From Pseudomonadota bacterium (GTDB lineage Bacteria > Pseudomonadota > Alphaproteobacteria > Micropepsales > Micropepsaceae): a stretch of DNA of 64,000 nt. This document shows, piece by piece, positions 26,165 to 35,536 of this stretch. Made by a program: the position numbers and the translations under genes. The notes beneath the pieces are model-generated. The model was not told the origin of the DNA, ran no database searches, and saw nothing but the letters and a program-made list of their open reading frames with translations. Positions within the stretch are counted from its first letter, which is position 1. Every line of letters begins with the position of its first letter. Where the stretch lies: positions 1-64,000 of the forward strand of contig JAFEEQ010000020.1 of NCBI GenBank assembly GCA_018241025.1, written 5' to 3'.

Positions 26165-26617
26165 TTACTTCACAGTATGGAGACCGGTGGAGCCATGGCC
26201 GCCCGCGCCGCGCGCGGTGTCCGACAGGCTGGATTGTTCGACGAATTCGGCGCGTTCGTGCCGCGCGATCACCATCTGCGCGATGCGCATGCCGCGGGTG
26301 ATCGTGAACGGCTCCTCGCCGAGATTGATGAGCACCGTCTTGATCTCGCCGCGATAGTCGCTGTCGACGGTGCCGGGTGTGTTGAGAACCGTGATCCCGT
26401 TCTTCGCCGCCAGGCCCGAGCGCGGCCGCACCTGTGCCTCGAAACCGCGCGGCAACTCGATGGCGATGCCGTTCGGCACCATCACCCGTTTGCCGGGCAG
26501 CAGCACGATGTCCTCCGCAACTGCCGCCAGCAGGTCCATGCCGGCCGAGCCTTCGGTCGCATAGGCGGGCAGGGGCAGGTCCTGCGCATGCGGAAAGCGG
26601 AGAATGCCGACCTTCAC
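26165..26617 (-). CDS. dut: dUTP diphosphatase
   Basis: A 150-residue trimeric dUTPase hydrolysing dUTP to dUMP. All five motifs are visible: GSAGMDLLA (1), PRSGLAAK (2), [14 protein letters not shown] (3), [10 protein letters not shown] (4) and the C-terminal [10 protein letters not shown] (5). It overlaps coaBC by 4 nt. Confidence 0.96.
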   Translation of the reverse strand: MKVGILRFPHAQDLPLPAYATEGSAGMDLLAAVAEDIVLLPGKRVMVPNGIAIELPRGFEAQVRPRSGLAAKNGITVLNTPGTVDSDYRGEIKTVLINLGEEPFTITRGMRIAQMVIARHERAEFVEQSSLSDTARGAGGHGSTGLHTVK

Positions 26618-27822
26618 GCTGCGGTTCCTTTCAGCGCACCGGCAATCTTGGCCGCCAGCCGCGTGCCGACCTCGCGCTTGTCGAGGTCGGGCCAGTCCTC
26701 GACGCCGCCCGCCGTCACGATGTGCACCGTGTTGCGGTCGCCGCCCATGATCCCGGTTGCGGGCGATACGTCGTTGGCGACGATCCAGTCGCAGCCCTTC
26801 TTCTTCAGCTTCGCCTGCGCATAGGCCACGACATTGTCCGTCTCCGCCGCGAAACCGACGAGCAGGCCCGGCCGTTGCGCGTGGCGCGCCAGCGTTGCGA
26901 GGATGTCGGGGTTCTCGACCATCCGGATCGCCGGCGCCGCCGCGCCCGGTTCTTTCTTGATCTTGTTGTTGGCCGAGATCTCCGGCCGCCAGTCCGCGAC
27001 CGCCGCCGTCATCACCGCGATATCGGCGGGCAGGGCGCTTTCGCAGGCCGCGAGCATCTCGCGCGCCGTCGTCACCTTCAGCAGCTTCACGCCGGAGGGT
27101 GGCGCGATCTCGACCGGCCCCGACACCAGCGTCGTCTCCGCACCCGCACGCGCCAGCGCATCGGCGATGGCATAGCCCTGTTTCCCCGAGGACCGGTTGG
27201 CAATGAAGCGCACTGGATCGAGCGGCTCTTGTGTCGGTCCCGCCGTTACCAGCGCGCGAAATCCCGATAGTGCCCCAGGTGCATGGGAGAGTGCGCGTTC
27301 GACCGCGTCGGCAATCTCGTTCGGCTCCGCCATGCGGCCCGGTCCGAACTCGCCGCAGGCCATCTCGCCATCATTCGGTCCGACGAACAGAACGCCATCG
27401 CGTTTCAGCGTCGCAAAATTCCGTTGCGTCGCGGCATGGTTCCACATCCGCACATTCATCGCCGGCGCCATCAAGACGGCTTTGTCGGTGGCAAGAAGCG
27501 CCGTCGAGGCCAGATCGTTCGCCAGCCCATTCGCCAGCTTCGCCATCAGGTCTGCCGTCGCCGGCGCGACCACGACGAGATCGGCGCTGCGCGAGAGCTG
27601 GATGTGCCCCATCTCCGCTTCATCGGTCAGGCTGAAGAGATCGCTGTAGACTTTCTCGCCGCTTAGCGACGCCACCGACAGCGGCGTCACGAATTCCGCA
27701 GCAGCAGCGGTAAGAATAGCGCGAACCGTCGCGCCGCGTTCTTTCAGCCGCCGGATCAGCTCAAGGCTCTTGTAGGCGGCGATGCCGCCGCCAATGATGA
27801 GAAGCACGCTTTTGCCGCGCAT
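26614..27822 (-). CDS. coaBC: Bifunctional phosphopantothenoylcysteine decarboxylase/synthase
   Basis: A 402-residue CoA biosynthesis enzyme. The N-terminal CoaC flavoprotein half has [38 protein letters not shown] and MNVRMWNH (catalytic region). The C-terminal CoaB synthetase half begins near residue 190 ([25 protein letters not shown]). It overlaps dut, as is common in alphaproteobacteria, but it is separated from ubiB by about 23 kb here. Confidence 0.96.
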   Translation of the reverse strand: MRGKSVLLIIGGGIAAYKSLELIRRLKERGATVRAILTAAAAEFVTPLSVASLSGEKVYSDLFSLTDEAEMGHIQLSRSADLVVVAPATADLMAKLANGLANDLASTALLATDKAVLMAPAMNVRMWNHAATQRNFATLKRDGVLFVGPNDGEMACGEFGPGRMAEPNEIADAVERALSHAPGALSGFRALVTAGPTQEPLDPVRFIANRSSGKQGYAIADALARAGAETTLVSGPVEIAPPSGVKLLKVTTAREMLAACESALPADIAVMTAAVADWRPEISANNKIKKEPGAAAPAIRMVENPDILATLARHAQRPGLLVGFAAETDNVVAYAQAKLKKKGCDWIVANDVSPATGIMGGDRNTVHIVTAGGVEDWPDLDKREVGTRLAAKIAGALKGTAA

Positions 27823-27926
27823 GCGGGAGAATCCTCGCCGGTCGGCCGGAATTATACCGGACTTGCCGGGAAATATAATGATTTACGGAGCGAATGTGTA
27901 GTTCGCTACCGCAGGGAGCCAAGTCC

Positions 27927-29789
27927 ATGAATGTACACGTGAAAAACACCGATTTGCCGCCTTTCCGTCCGCTGCCCCAAAAGGCGCCGGACATCTCGGT
28001 GCGCCGGAAACCCGACGGCACCGTGTACATCGAGCAAAACCACAAGCTCGGCACGCTCCATCGCTCGATCCCGCATCTCTTCGCCGAGCGCGCGACACAA
28101 CACCCGGACCGTCCCTTCATCGCCGAACGCATCCCGCTGCCCGGCGGCGGCACCGGCGATTGGCGCAAGATCACCTATGGCGAGATGCTGACGCGCGCCC
28201 AGGCGATCGGGCAAGCGCTGCTCAATCGCGGCATGAATGCCGATACGCCGCTGATGATCCTCTCCGGCAACTCGATCACCCACGCCACGATGAGCCTCGG
28301 CGCGCAATTCGCCGGCGTGCCCGTGGCGCCGGTCTCCGTCGCCTACTCGCTGATGTCGGGCGATCACTCCAAGCTCAAACATGTCTTCGCGATCTCGACG
28401 CCGAAGATGATCTTCGCCGAGCAGGGGCCAATGTATGCCCGCGCGCTCGATGCGCTCGCGCTCGACGGCGTCGAAGTCGTCACCGCTATGCCGATCGAAG
28501 GCCGGAAGACGACGGCCTATGAAGACCTGCTGAGCACCAACACCGGGCCTGAAGTCACGGCTGCTCTCGACAGGATCAATCACGCGACCACGGCGAAATA
28601 TCTGTTCACCTCCGGCTCGACCGGAATGCCGAAAGGCGTGATCCAGACCCAGGGCATGATGTGCGCGGTGATCGCTGCGACCGAGGCACTGCGTACCGAA
28701 CCCGCCGATCCGAACGAGATCCCGCAGAGCCTCGAATGGATGCCGTGGAACCACATCTCCGCGGGAAATATCGGCTTCAACGGCCAGATCAACGCCGGCG
28801 GCACGATCCATCTCGATGCCGGCAAGCCGCTGCCCGGCCTGTTCGAGGAGACGATACGCAACCTGCGCGACATCACCCCGCTCGGCATCGGCACCGCGCC
28901 CATCGCTTTCGGCTGGCTCTGCGACGCGATGGAGCGCGACGAGAGCCTGCGCGATCATGTCTTCAAGAAGCTGCGCTCTGCCGGTTACGGCGGCGCGACG
29001 CTCAGCCAGGACATCTATGAACGGTTCCAGGCGCTCGCCATCGCCTCGGTCGGCATGCGCATACCCATGACCACGATGTACGGCGCCACCGAGACGCAGG
29101 GCATCACCGTCGTGCACTGGATCACCGAGCGCGTCGGTCTGATCGGCTTGCCGCTGCCCGGCATCACGCTGAAGCTGGTTCCCAACGGCTCCAAGATGGA
29201 AGTGCGCGTGAAGGGCCCCACCGTCACGCCCGGATATCACCGACGTGACGACCTCACCAAGGCCGCCTTCGACGAGGAAGGTTTCTATTCGCTCGGCGAC
29301 GCCGCGAAATTCGTCGACGAGAACGATCCCGCGCAGGGTCTCGTCTTCGACGGACGCGTGACCGAGGATTTCAAGCTCGACAGCGGCACCTGGGTCTCGG
29401 CCGGTACGCTGCGCGCCCAGGCCGTCGGTGCCGCATCGCCACTGGTCTTCGATTGCGTCGTCTGCGGCCAGGACAAGCCTTTCGTCGGTATCCTCGCCTG
29501 GCCGTCGCCGGCGGCCGCGAAGGAGATTTGCGGCGGCGCCGATCCCTGCAGCCATGCCGAGTTCCGCGATCTCATCCGCGAGAAATTCGCCGAGCACAAT
29601 CGCCACAATTCCGGTTCTTCCACCCGCATCAAGCGCGTGATCCTGCTTGCCGAGCCGCCCTCGGTCGACGGTCACGAGATCACCGACAAGGGCTATGTGA
29701 ACCAGCGCGCGACGATGGACCGCCGCAAGCCGCTCGTGGACAAGCTCTTCGCCGCGACGCCCGATCCCGAGGTGATCGAAGTTCCGTGA
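27927..29789 (+). CDS. Feruloyl-CoA synthase-like AMP-dependent ligase
   Basis: A 620-residue adenylate-forming acyl/aryl-CoA ligase. AMP-binding P-loop LFTSGSTGMPKGVIQTQ around residue 215, later TTMYGATETQG and a SLGDAAKFVD region. Its overall pattern (VYIEQ...LGTLHRSIPHLFAERA..PDRPFIAER) resembles feruloyl-CoA synthases of the ferulate/lignin-monomer pathway. No partner enoyl-CoA hydratase or vanillin genes lie nearby, so the substrate is uncertain. Start 27927 has AGGGAGCC upstream. Confidence 0.8.
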   Translation: MNVHVKNTDLPPFRPLPQKAPDISVRRKPDGTVYIEQNHKLGTLHRSIPHLFAERATQHPDRPFIAERIPLPGGGTGDWRKITYGEMLTRAQAIGQALLNRGMNADTPLMILSGNSITHATMSLGAQFAGVPVAPVSVAYSLMSGDHSKLKHVFAISTPKMIFAEQGPMYARALDALALDGVEVVTAMPIEGRKTTAYEDLLSTNTGPEVTAALDRINHATTAKYLFTSGSTGMPKGVIQTQGMMCAVIAATEALRTEPADPNEIPQSLEWMPWNHISAGNIGFNGQINAGGTIHLDAGKPLPGLFEETIRNLRDITPLGIGTAPIAFGWLCDAMERDESLRDHVFKKLRSAGYGGATLSQDIYERFQALAIASVGMRIPMTTMYGATETQGITVVHWITERVGLIGLPLPGITLKLVPNGSKMEVRVKGPTVTPGYHRRDDLTKAAFDEEGFYSLGDAAKFVDENDPAQGLVFDGRVTEDFKLDSGTWVSAGTLRAQAVGAASPLVFDCVVCGQDKPFVGILAWPSPAAAKEICGGADPCSHAEFRDLIREKFAEHNRHNSGSSTRIKRVILLAEPPSVDGHEITDKGYVNQRATMDRRKPLVDKLFAATPDPEVIEVP

Positions 29790-30325
29790 CCGAATCCCCA
29801 CTCTCCGTTATTCAGTTCTGGCGCGATGAGGTCCATCCCGCGCGCTGGTTCGCGGAGGATGCGGCGCTCGACAAACAGATCCGCGACCGTTTCGAGTCGC
29901 TGTGGCGCAGCGCGCGCGACGGCGGTCTCGATGCCTGGCAGGAGACGCCGGAGGGCGCGCTCGCGCTTGTCATCGTGCTCGACCAGTTCCCGCGCAACAT
30001 GTTCCGCGGTCTTGCCGAGGCTTTCGCGACCGACGCCACGGCGCGTGCCGTGGCCGGCCGTGCCCTCGACGCCGGATTCGACCGCCGCGTTCCGACAGTG
30101 CTGCGTCCGTTTCTCTACCTACCCTACATGCATTCCGAAGACATGGCCGACCAGGACCGCAGCGTCGCCTACATCGCCGAGCGCGTCGGGAAAGACAGCA
30201 TCAACTATCCTTTCGCGCTTCAGCATCGCGCCACGATCGCCCGTTTCGGACGCTTTCCGGCGCGCAATGCCGCCCTCGGTAGAGTCACGACCCGTGAAGA
30301 AACCGAATTTCTGAACAAGGGCTGA
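29786..30325 (+). CDS. DUF924 family protein
   Basis: A 179-residue protein of the widespread DUF924 family, with VIQFWRDEV, WFAEDAALDKQI, LALVIVLDQFPRNMFRG and FLYLPYMHSEDMADQ in the usual order. The start is GTG at 29786, overlapping the TGA of the preceding ligase gene. Function unknown; a helical TPR-like fold is expected for the family. Confidence 0.87.
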   Translation: MTESPLSVIQFWRDEVHPARWFAEDAALDKQIRDRFESLWRSARDGGLDAWQETPEGALALVIVLDQFPRNMFRGLAEAFATDATARAVAGRALDAGFDRRVPTVLRPFLYLPYMHSEDMADQDRSVAYIAERVGKDSINYPFALQHRATIARFGRFPARNAALGRVTTREETEFLNKG

Positions 30326-30388
30326 AACTGGCATTAACCCGGACGTCACGCGCGCTCTGTTCTACTCGCGGGACGAAAGGGACGTGTC

Positions 30389-30604
30389 ATGGAAAACCTC
30401 AGCGCCGAAGATCTCTGCCGTCTGGCCGCCGATCTCACCGAAGAGCATGGAAGCGAGGCGATGGCCTTTGCCCGCCGCGCCGTCGTGTCCTTCGAAGCCG
30501 AAGGCGCGACCGAGCGTGCCCGCTTCTGGTTCACGATGTGCATCTTCCTCGCCGACATCATCGAGTTCGGCCTCGATCCCGACAGGCCGGTGACGCTGCA
30601 CTAG
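30389..30604 (+). CDS. Small conserved-looking hypothetical protein
   Basis: 71 residues, helical, MENLSAEDLCRLAADLTEEH at the start. GAAAGGGACGTGTC precedes the ATG, giving a moderate ribosome-binding site. Composition and codon use match the neighbours. No domain recognised. Confidence 0.6.
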   Translation: MENLSAEDLCRLAADLTEEHGSEAMAFARRAVVSFEAEGATERARFWFTMCIFLADIIEFGLDPDRPVTLH

Positions 30605-30686
30605 CATCGGGCTTGCGGCCCGCCCTTGCACCGCCGCCCGACTTGCCGTCACACTCCCGGTCCCTTCACGACCGGAACCCCGCGAC

Positions 30687-31616
30687 ATGCCTCTCGATCC
30701 CCTGGTGAAAGCCTTCCTCGACCAGATGAAGGCGATGGGCGGCCCCAAGATGTCCGAAGTCGGCGCCGACATCGCGCGCCAGACCTTCAACGCCATGATG
30801 CAGATGGTCGGCCCCAAGGATGTGCCGGTGGGCAAGACCGAGAACATCATGGTGCCCGGCGCCGGCGGCGAGATTCCCGTGCGCGTCTATTCGCCGGTTG
30901 CGGCCGGCGGCGAGGCGATGCCCGCGCTCGTCTACTATCACGGCGGCGGCTTCGTCATCGGCAACATCGACAGCCATGACGGCCTCTGCCGGATGATGGC
31001 GAACGAGGGCAACCTCCGCGTCATCTCGGTCGATTACCGCCTCGCGCCCGAGCACAAATTTCCCGCCGCCTTCGACGACGCGCTCGCCGCGCTCAACTGG
31101 GTCGAGCAGAACGCCTCCGACATCGGCGTGGATGCCAATCGGATCGCGGTCGGCGGTGACAGTGCTGGCGGCGCGCTCGCGGCCGAAGTCGCGCAGCAGG
31201 CGAAGAAGGGTGTCGTCGCGGCCCAGATGCTGCTCTTCCCGGTGACCCAGATCGGTGCCGAAACGAGTTCGCTGCGCGAATTCGCCGTCGGCTATTTCCT
31301 GGAGAAGGAAACGCTGGACTGGTTCTACGGCTCCTATCTGCCCGATGGCGTCGACAAGAACGATCCGAAGCTCTCGCCGCTGCGGGCCAAGGATGTCAGC
31401 GGCTTGCCGCCGGCTTACGTCATGCTCGGCGGTTACGATCCGCTGCACGACGAAGGCATGCAATATGCCGACAAGCTGCGTACCGCGGGTGTGAAGGTGC
31501 AAGTCGTCGATTACAGCGACATGGTGCACTGCTTCGTCTATCTTCAGTCGGTCCTCCCCCAGGCCCACGAAGCCCTCGCCGCCGCGGCAAAGGCGGTCGC
31601 GGGGATGTTGAAGTAA
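30687..31616 (+). CDS. HSL-type alpha/beta hydrolase (esterase), copy 1
   Basis: A 309-residue esterase of the hormone-sensitive-lipase family: oxyanion motif HGGGFVIGN near residue 90, nucleophile GGDSAGG near 160, acid in GYDPLHDEG and His in DMVHCFV. No signal peptide. A paralogue follows after a 160-bp repeat element. Substrate unknown. Confidence 0.9.
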   Translation: MPLDPLVKAFLDQMKAMGGPKMSEVGADIARQTFNAMMQMVGPKDVPVGKTENIMVPGAGGEIPVRVYSPVAAGGEAMPALVYYHGGGFVIGNIDSHDGLCRMMANEGNLRVISVDYRLAPEHKFPAAFDDALAALNWVEQNASDIGVDANRIAVGGDSAGGALAAEVAQQAKKGVVAAQMLLFPVTQIGAETSSLREFAVGYFLEKETLDWFYGSYLPDGVDKNDPKLSPLRAKDVSGLPPAYVMLGGYDPLHDEGMQYADKLRTAGVKVQVVDYSDMVHCFVYLQSVLPQAHEALAAAAKAVAGMLK

Positions 31617-31631
31617 CTCCTCCACTCTCTT

Positions 31632-31793
31632 GTCATCCCCCGGCCGAGCGAAGTGAGGGGAAGGGGACCCAGGTAGTGACAACGGCTGGCTCTCGACGGC
31701 ACAGTATCCGAACAAGAAATCTAGACATGTAGATTTCAACAACTGGGTCCCCTTCCCCTCGCGATGCTTGCGCATCGCTCGGCCGGGGATGAC
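31632..31793. repeat. Composite inverted-repeat element between two hydrolase paralogues
   Basis: TGTCATCCCCCGGCCGAGCG...GGGGAAGGGGACCCAG at the left is inverted at the right as CTGGGTCCCCTTCCCCTCGC...CGGCCGGGGATGACA. The centre contains GAAATCTA GACA TGTAGATTTC. The layout resembles a small non-autonomous mobile element, without coding sequence. Confidence 0.7.
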
Positions 31794-31825
31794 AGAATTA
31801 CTGGCAACGCCACCGGAGTCTCCCC

Positions 31826-32767
31826 ATGTCCCTCGACGTTCACGTCCGCAAACTTCTCGAGCAGATGGCGGCGTTGAAGCTGCCGAAAATGTACGAGATC
31901 GGTCCGCAGGCGGCGCGGGCCGCGATGCGCGCGGGCATCTTCCGCGGCGGTGACACGCAGATCGGTAGGAGCGAAGACCGCACCATTCCCGGTCCGGCCG
32001 GCGAAATCCCGCTCCGCGTCTACACGCCGCTCGGCCTCACCGGAGAACAGACGCTTCCCGGCCTGGTCTTTTTCCACGGTGGAGGCTTCGTGATCGGCGA
32101 TCTCGAGACCCATGACGATCTCTGCCGCTGTCTCGCCAACGGCTCCGGATGCCGCGTTGTCTCGGTCGACTACCGCCTCGCGCCCGAGCATCCGTTCCCC
32201 GCCGCGGTCGACGATTGCTGGGCCGCGACGCAGTACGTCGCCGCGCATGCCGCCGCGTTCGGCATCGATCCCGCGCACCTTGCCGTCGGCGGCGACAGCG
32301 CCGGCGGCAATCTCGCCGCCGTAGCGGCGCAGCTCGCGAAGCGCGAGGGCGGACCGGCGTTGCGCTATCAGCTCCTGATCTATCCCGTCACCCAGCTCGG
32401 TGCGCCGGTCGAGACGAAGTCCATGCGCGAAAACGCCAAGGGTTATTTCCTCGAGAAGGACGGCATGGACTGGTTCACCCGGCTCTATTGCCCCGATGCC
32501 GCGCATCGCAGCGATCCGCGTCTTTCGCCGCTACTCTGCGCCGATCTCTCGGGTCTGCCGCCCGCCTATGTCATCACCGCCGGCTTCGATCCCCTGCGCG
32601 ACGAAGGCAAGGCCTATGCCGACAAGCTCGACGCGGCCGGTGTCGAGGTCACGCATGTCGACTACCCCGGCATGGTGCACGGCTTCTTCTCGATGCGCAG
32701 TCTTATCCCGAAAGCGCGCGAAGCCGTCGCCGCGGCCGCGGCTGCGCTGAAGGAAGGCGTGGCTTAA
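31826..32767 (+). CDS. HSL-type alpha/beta hydrolase (esterase), copy 2
   Basis: A 313-residue paralogue of the gene at 30687: HGGGFVIGD, YRLAPEHPFPAA, GGDSAGG, GFDPLRDEG and MVHGFFS at matching positions. AGTCTCC precedes the start and no strong Shine-Dalgarno is seen. It is convergent with the AGPS-like gene (8-nt gap). Tandem duplication with later divergence is likely. Confidence 0.9.
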   Translation: MSLDVHVRKLLEQMAALKLPKMYEIGPQAARAAMRAGIFRGGDTQIGRSEDRTIPGPAGEIPLRVYTPLGLTGEQTLPGLVFFHGGGFVIGDLETHDDLCRCLANGSGCRVVSVDYRLAPEHPFPAAVDDCWAATQYVAAHAAAFGIDPAHLAVGGDSAGGNLAAVAAQLAKREGGPALRYQLLIYPVTQLGAPVETKSMRENAKGYFLEKDGMDWFTRLYCPDAAHRSDPRLSPLLCADLSGLPPAYVITAGFDPLRDEGKAYADKLDAAGVEVTHVDYPGMVHGFFSMRSLIPKAREAVAAAAAALKEGVA

Positions 32768-32775
32768 GCGCCGCG

Positions 32776-34446
32776 CTACGGCACCAGCTTCCCCGGATTC
32801 ATCACACCCTTCGGGTCGAGCGCCATCTTCACCGCGCGCAGCACATCGATGCCGAGCGCGCCTTTCTCGCCGGCGATCCAGGGCAGGTGATCCTCGCCCA
32901 CGCCGTGATGATGCGAGATCGTCCCGCCATGCGCGGCGATGGCATCCGACGCGGCCGTCTTGATCGTTCGCCACTGATCGATCTCGCGGTCGAGCGCGCG
33001 CGGGAAGATATAGGTGAAGTAAAGGCTCGCCCCGTCGGGATAGGCGTGGCTGATATGGCATTGCACGACGCCATGGGCGCCGTCGCGCGGCGCGGTTTCT
33101 CGGATCGCCTTTTCCAGCGCGTCCTGCACCGCCACATAAAGCGTCTCGACATTCGACCAACGCGTCGCGGTCTCGAGCGTATCGACGCCGACGCCATGCT
33201 CCATCATCGGCTCGCGCATATAGGGTCCGTGGAACCGGCCTTCCTTCCAGCGCCGCCCCTGGCCCTCGCCGAGCGAAAGCGCGCGATGTTTCTTGGCGAT
33301 GGCCGCAAACGCCGCGCGGCCGCGCGCGACGTCCGCGTCGCCGCCCTCGAACCCCGCAACCAGCGCGCAGGCCTTGTCGTCGAAGCCGCGCGAGTTCAGC
33401 ACGAAGTCCTCGATCCGTCCGCGCAGGCCCCGCTTCTTCCCGAGCGCGCCGAACGCGCGGTAGAACCGCGTCTCGCCCGCATCGGACAGGCGCAGCATCG
33501 CTGCGGGAATGCCCGATTGCACCGCCTCGCGGATCGCCTCGGCGCCGCTGCCGAAATCGTGGAATAGATAGCCGCGATAGTCGCTCGCGGCCGGCTTGCG
33601 ATGCAGCCGCACCGTCGCCTCGGTCACGACACCGAAAATGCCTTCCGAGCCGAGCACCAGATCGAGAAGCTGCGGCCCGGCGGCCGACGCCGGATAGCCG
33701 CCCGCCGTGAGCACGCCGCGCGGCGTCGCCAGCTTCGCAGCCACCAGCCAGTCGACGCTCCGGCCATAGCCGAGCGAATTCTGCCCCGCGCCGCGATGCG
33801 CGATCCATCCGCCCAGCGTCGAGAACTCGAAGGATTGGGGGAAGTGCCCGAGCGTGAAGCCCTGCTCGCCGAGTGCTTTCTCGAGCGCGGGCCCATAGAT
33901 GCCGGCTTCCGCTGTCGCCGTCATCGCCACCGGGTCGACGGCCAGCAGACGGTCCATGTCCGACATATCGAGCGTCACCACCGCGCCGAACGATCCTGTG
34001 TCCGCGGTAACGCCGCCGACGACACTCGTGCCGCCGCCGAACGGAACGACTGCCACGCCGAGTTCGCCGGCGGCATGGAGCAGGGCAAGCACGTCGTCCG
34101 CGCTGCGCGGATAGAGCACCGCATCGGGCGGATTCGGAATCTCTCCGGACCGCAGCCAAAGCAGGTCGTGATAGCTGCGCCCGCGGGCGTGGAAGATGCG
34201 CTCGTAGGTCCCATCCTTGACCCGCTCGGCGCCGAGGATGCTTTCAAATTTTGCGCGCGCTTCGGCATCGAGACGCGGCGGCTGCAGCGTGATGCTTTCC
34301 AGCGTGCGTGCCGGCGTCGCGAGGAGCGCCGGCATGCCGAGCTCGGCGGCGAGCCAGCTCCACACCTCGTCGCGCCCGGCCAGCGCATCGGCATGCGCCG
34401 CCCAGCCCCAGCCGTTCCAGCTGATTTTGCTGCGATCGATGGTCAT
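32776..34446 (-). CDS. FAD-linked oxidase, alkyldihydroxyacetonephosphate synthase-like
   Basis: A 556-residue VAO/PCMH-type flavoprotein. The FAD-binding half has VVPFGGGTSVVGGV; the C-terminal half has the histidine cluster TISHHHGVGEDHL and ends DPKGVMNPGKLV. The HHH motif and overall size are marks of alkyl-DHAP synthase (AGPS), which swaps the acyl group of acyl-DHAP for an alkyl chain in ether-lipid synthesis. It sits in one run with a DAG kinase and a glycerol-3-phosphate dehydrogenase. A D-lactate or glycolate dehydrogenase-like activity remains possible. Confidence 0.8.
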   Translation of the reverse strand: MTIDRSKISWNGWGWAAHADALAGRDEVWSWLAAELGMPALLATPARTLESITLQPPRLDAEARAKFESILGAERVKDGTYERIFHARGRSYHDLLWLRSGEIPNPPDAVLYPRSADDVLALLHAAGELGVAVVPFGGGTSVVGGVTADTGSFGAVVTLDMSDMDRLLAVDPVAMTATAEAGIYGPALEKALGEQGFTLGHFPQSFEFSTLGGWIAHRGAGQNSLGYGRSVDWLVAAKLATPRGVLTAGGYPASAAGPQLLDLVLGSEGIFGVVTEATVRLHRKPAASDYRGYLFHDFGSGAEAIREAVQSGIPAAMLRLSDAGETRFYRAFGALGKKRGLRGRIEDFVLNSRGFDDKACALVAGFEGGDADVARGRAAFAAIAKKHRALSLGEGQGRRWKEGRFHGPYMREPMMEHGVGVDTLETATRWSNVETLYVAVQDALEKAIRETAPRDGAHGVVQCHISHAYPDGASLYFTYIFPRALDREIDQWRTIKTAASDAIAAHGGTISHHHGVGEDHLPWIAGEKGALGIDVLRAVKMALDPKGVMNPGKLVP

Positions 34447-34480
34447 GCGTGTCCCGGCATGATTGCCAACCAACTCCCAA

Positions 34481-34568
34481 TCGTCATCGCCGGGCTTGTC
34501 CCGGCGATCCAAGATCGCAGGCCCGGCAATCGGGAGTATGGACGGCCGGGACAAGCCCGGCCATGACG
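34481..34568. repeat. Dispersed palindromic repeat (family R1)
   Basis: TCGTCATCGCCGGGCTTGTC...GGCGATCCAAGATCGC at the left and GGACGGCCGGGACAAGCCCG...CATGACGG at the right, between the AGPS-like and DAG kinase genes. Close relative of 16990-17077. Confidence 0.75.
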
Positions 34569-34597
34569 GGTTGGAAGGATGGCTAAGACCGTCTCGC

Positions 34598-35536
34598 TCA
34601 GCATCTGAGATTAAGCGCCTTCGGCAATATCTCGAATGTCGCCGGCAGCACGCCGGCCACCTCGCCATCGGCTTCGATATAAACCATCCGCCCGCCGGTC
34701 TCCGCGACCGGGGCGGCTACGATCCTCTGCCCGCGCAGCACGCGCACATTCGGCTCGTTCACATGCTCGCCGGTGTAGATCAGCTTCATCTTGGCAACCG
34801 ATTGACCCTTGGGCGCGCCGCCCATGATCACCACCTCGAACAGCCCGTCATCCACCACCGCGCCCGGCGCGATCATCATGCCGCCGCCGAAGAACCTGCC
34901 ATTCGCCACCGCCAGCGTGCCCACATTCGCGATCTCGTCCAGCGCATCGTCCACCTTGATCCGCAGCGGCGTCGGGCGATAGCGCAGCATCGCGACTGCG
35001 CTGTGAAACGCGAAAGCGAAAGAGCCGCCGAACAGCTTGGCGATCCGCGCGCGGTTCACCGACGCCACGATCACGCCGGGAAGCCCGAAGGACGAGATGT
35101 TGATGAAGTGGCGCACCGCCGTGCCGCCGGCCTCGGTGAGACAGGATACGCGCCCGATATCGACAGGCCGGACATGCGCGGTCTTCAGCCGTGCGACCGC
35201 AGCGGCCGGTCCCGCTTCGACGCCAAAGCTCTTGCGGAAATCCCCTCCGGTGCCGCTGGTCACGAAAGCGAAAACCGCGTCCGGATTGATCGCGCCCTCT
35301 TCGTCGAACATGCCGTTGACGGCTTCGTTGATCGTGCCGTCGCCGCCGACCGCGACGATTTCCTGATGGCCGTCGATCAGCGCATTGCGCGCCAGCGCGG
35401 TCGCGTCGCCCCGTGCCTCGGTGAAAGCGACCTCCATATGCGGATAGACGCTTTCGAGATCACGCGCGATGGAACGCCATTCCCGCCCGGTGCGGCCGTT
35501 GCCCGAGCGCGGATTGACGACGACGAAGGCGGTCAC
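34598..35536 (-). CDS. Diacylglycerol kinase family lipid kinase
   Basis: A 312-residue soluble lipid kinase (DgkB/YegS type). N-terminal VVVNPRSGNGRTG and the nucleotide-binding VAVGGDGTINEAVNG near residue 65 define the catalytic domain; SGTGGDF follows. The start is GTG at 35536, overlapping the glpD TGA by 3 nt (GTGA), so the two are coupled. It probably phosphorylates diacylglycerol or a related lipid. Confidence 0.9.
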   Translation of the reverse strand: MTAFVVVNPRSGNGRTGREWRSIARDLESVYPHMEVAFTEARGDATALARNALIDGHQEIVAVGGDGTINEAVNGMFDEEGAINPDAVFAFVTSGTGGDFRKSFGVEAGPAAAVARLKTAHVRPVDIGRVSCLTEAGGTAVRHFINISSFGLPGVIVASVNRARIAKLFGGSFAFAFHSAVAMLRYRPTPLRIKVDDALDEIANVGTLAVANGRFFGGGMMIAPGAVVDDGLFEVVIMGGAPKGQSVAKMKLIYTGEHVNEPNVRVLRGQRIVAAPVAETGGRMVYIEADGEVAGVLPATFEILPKALNLRC

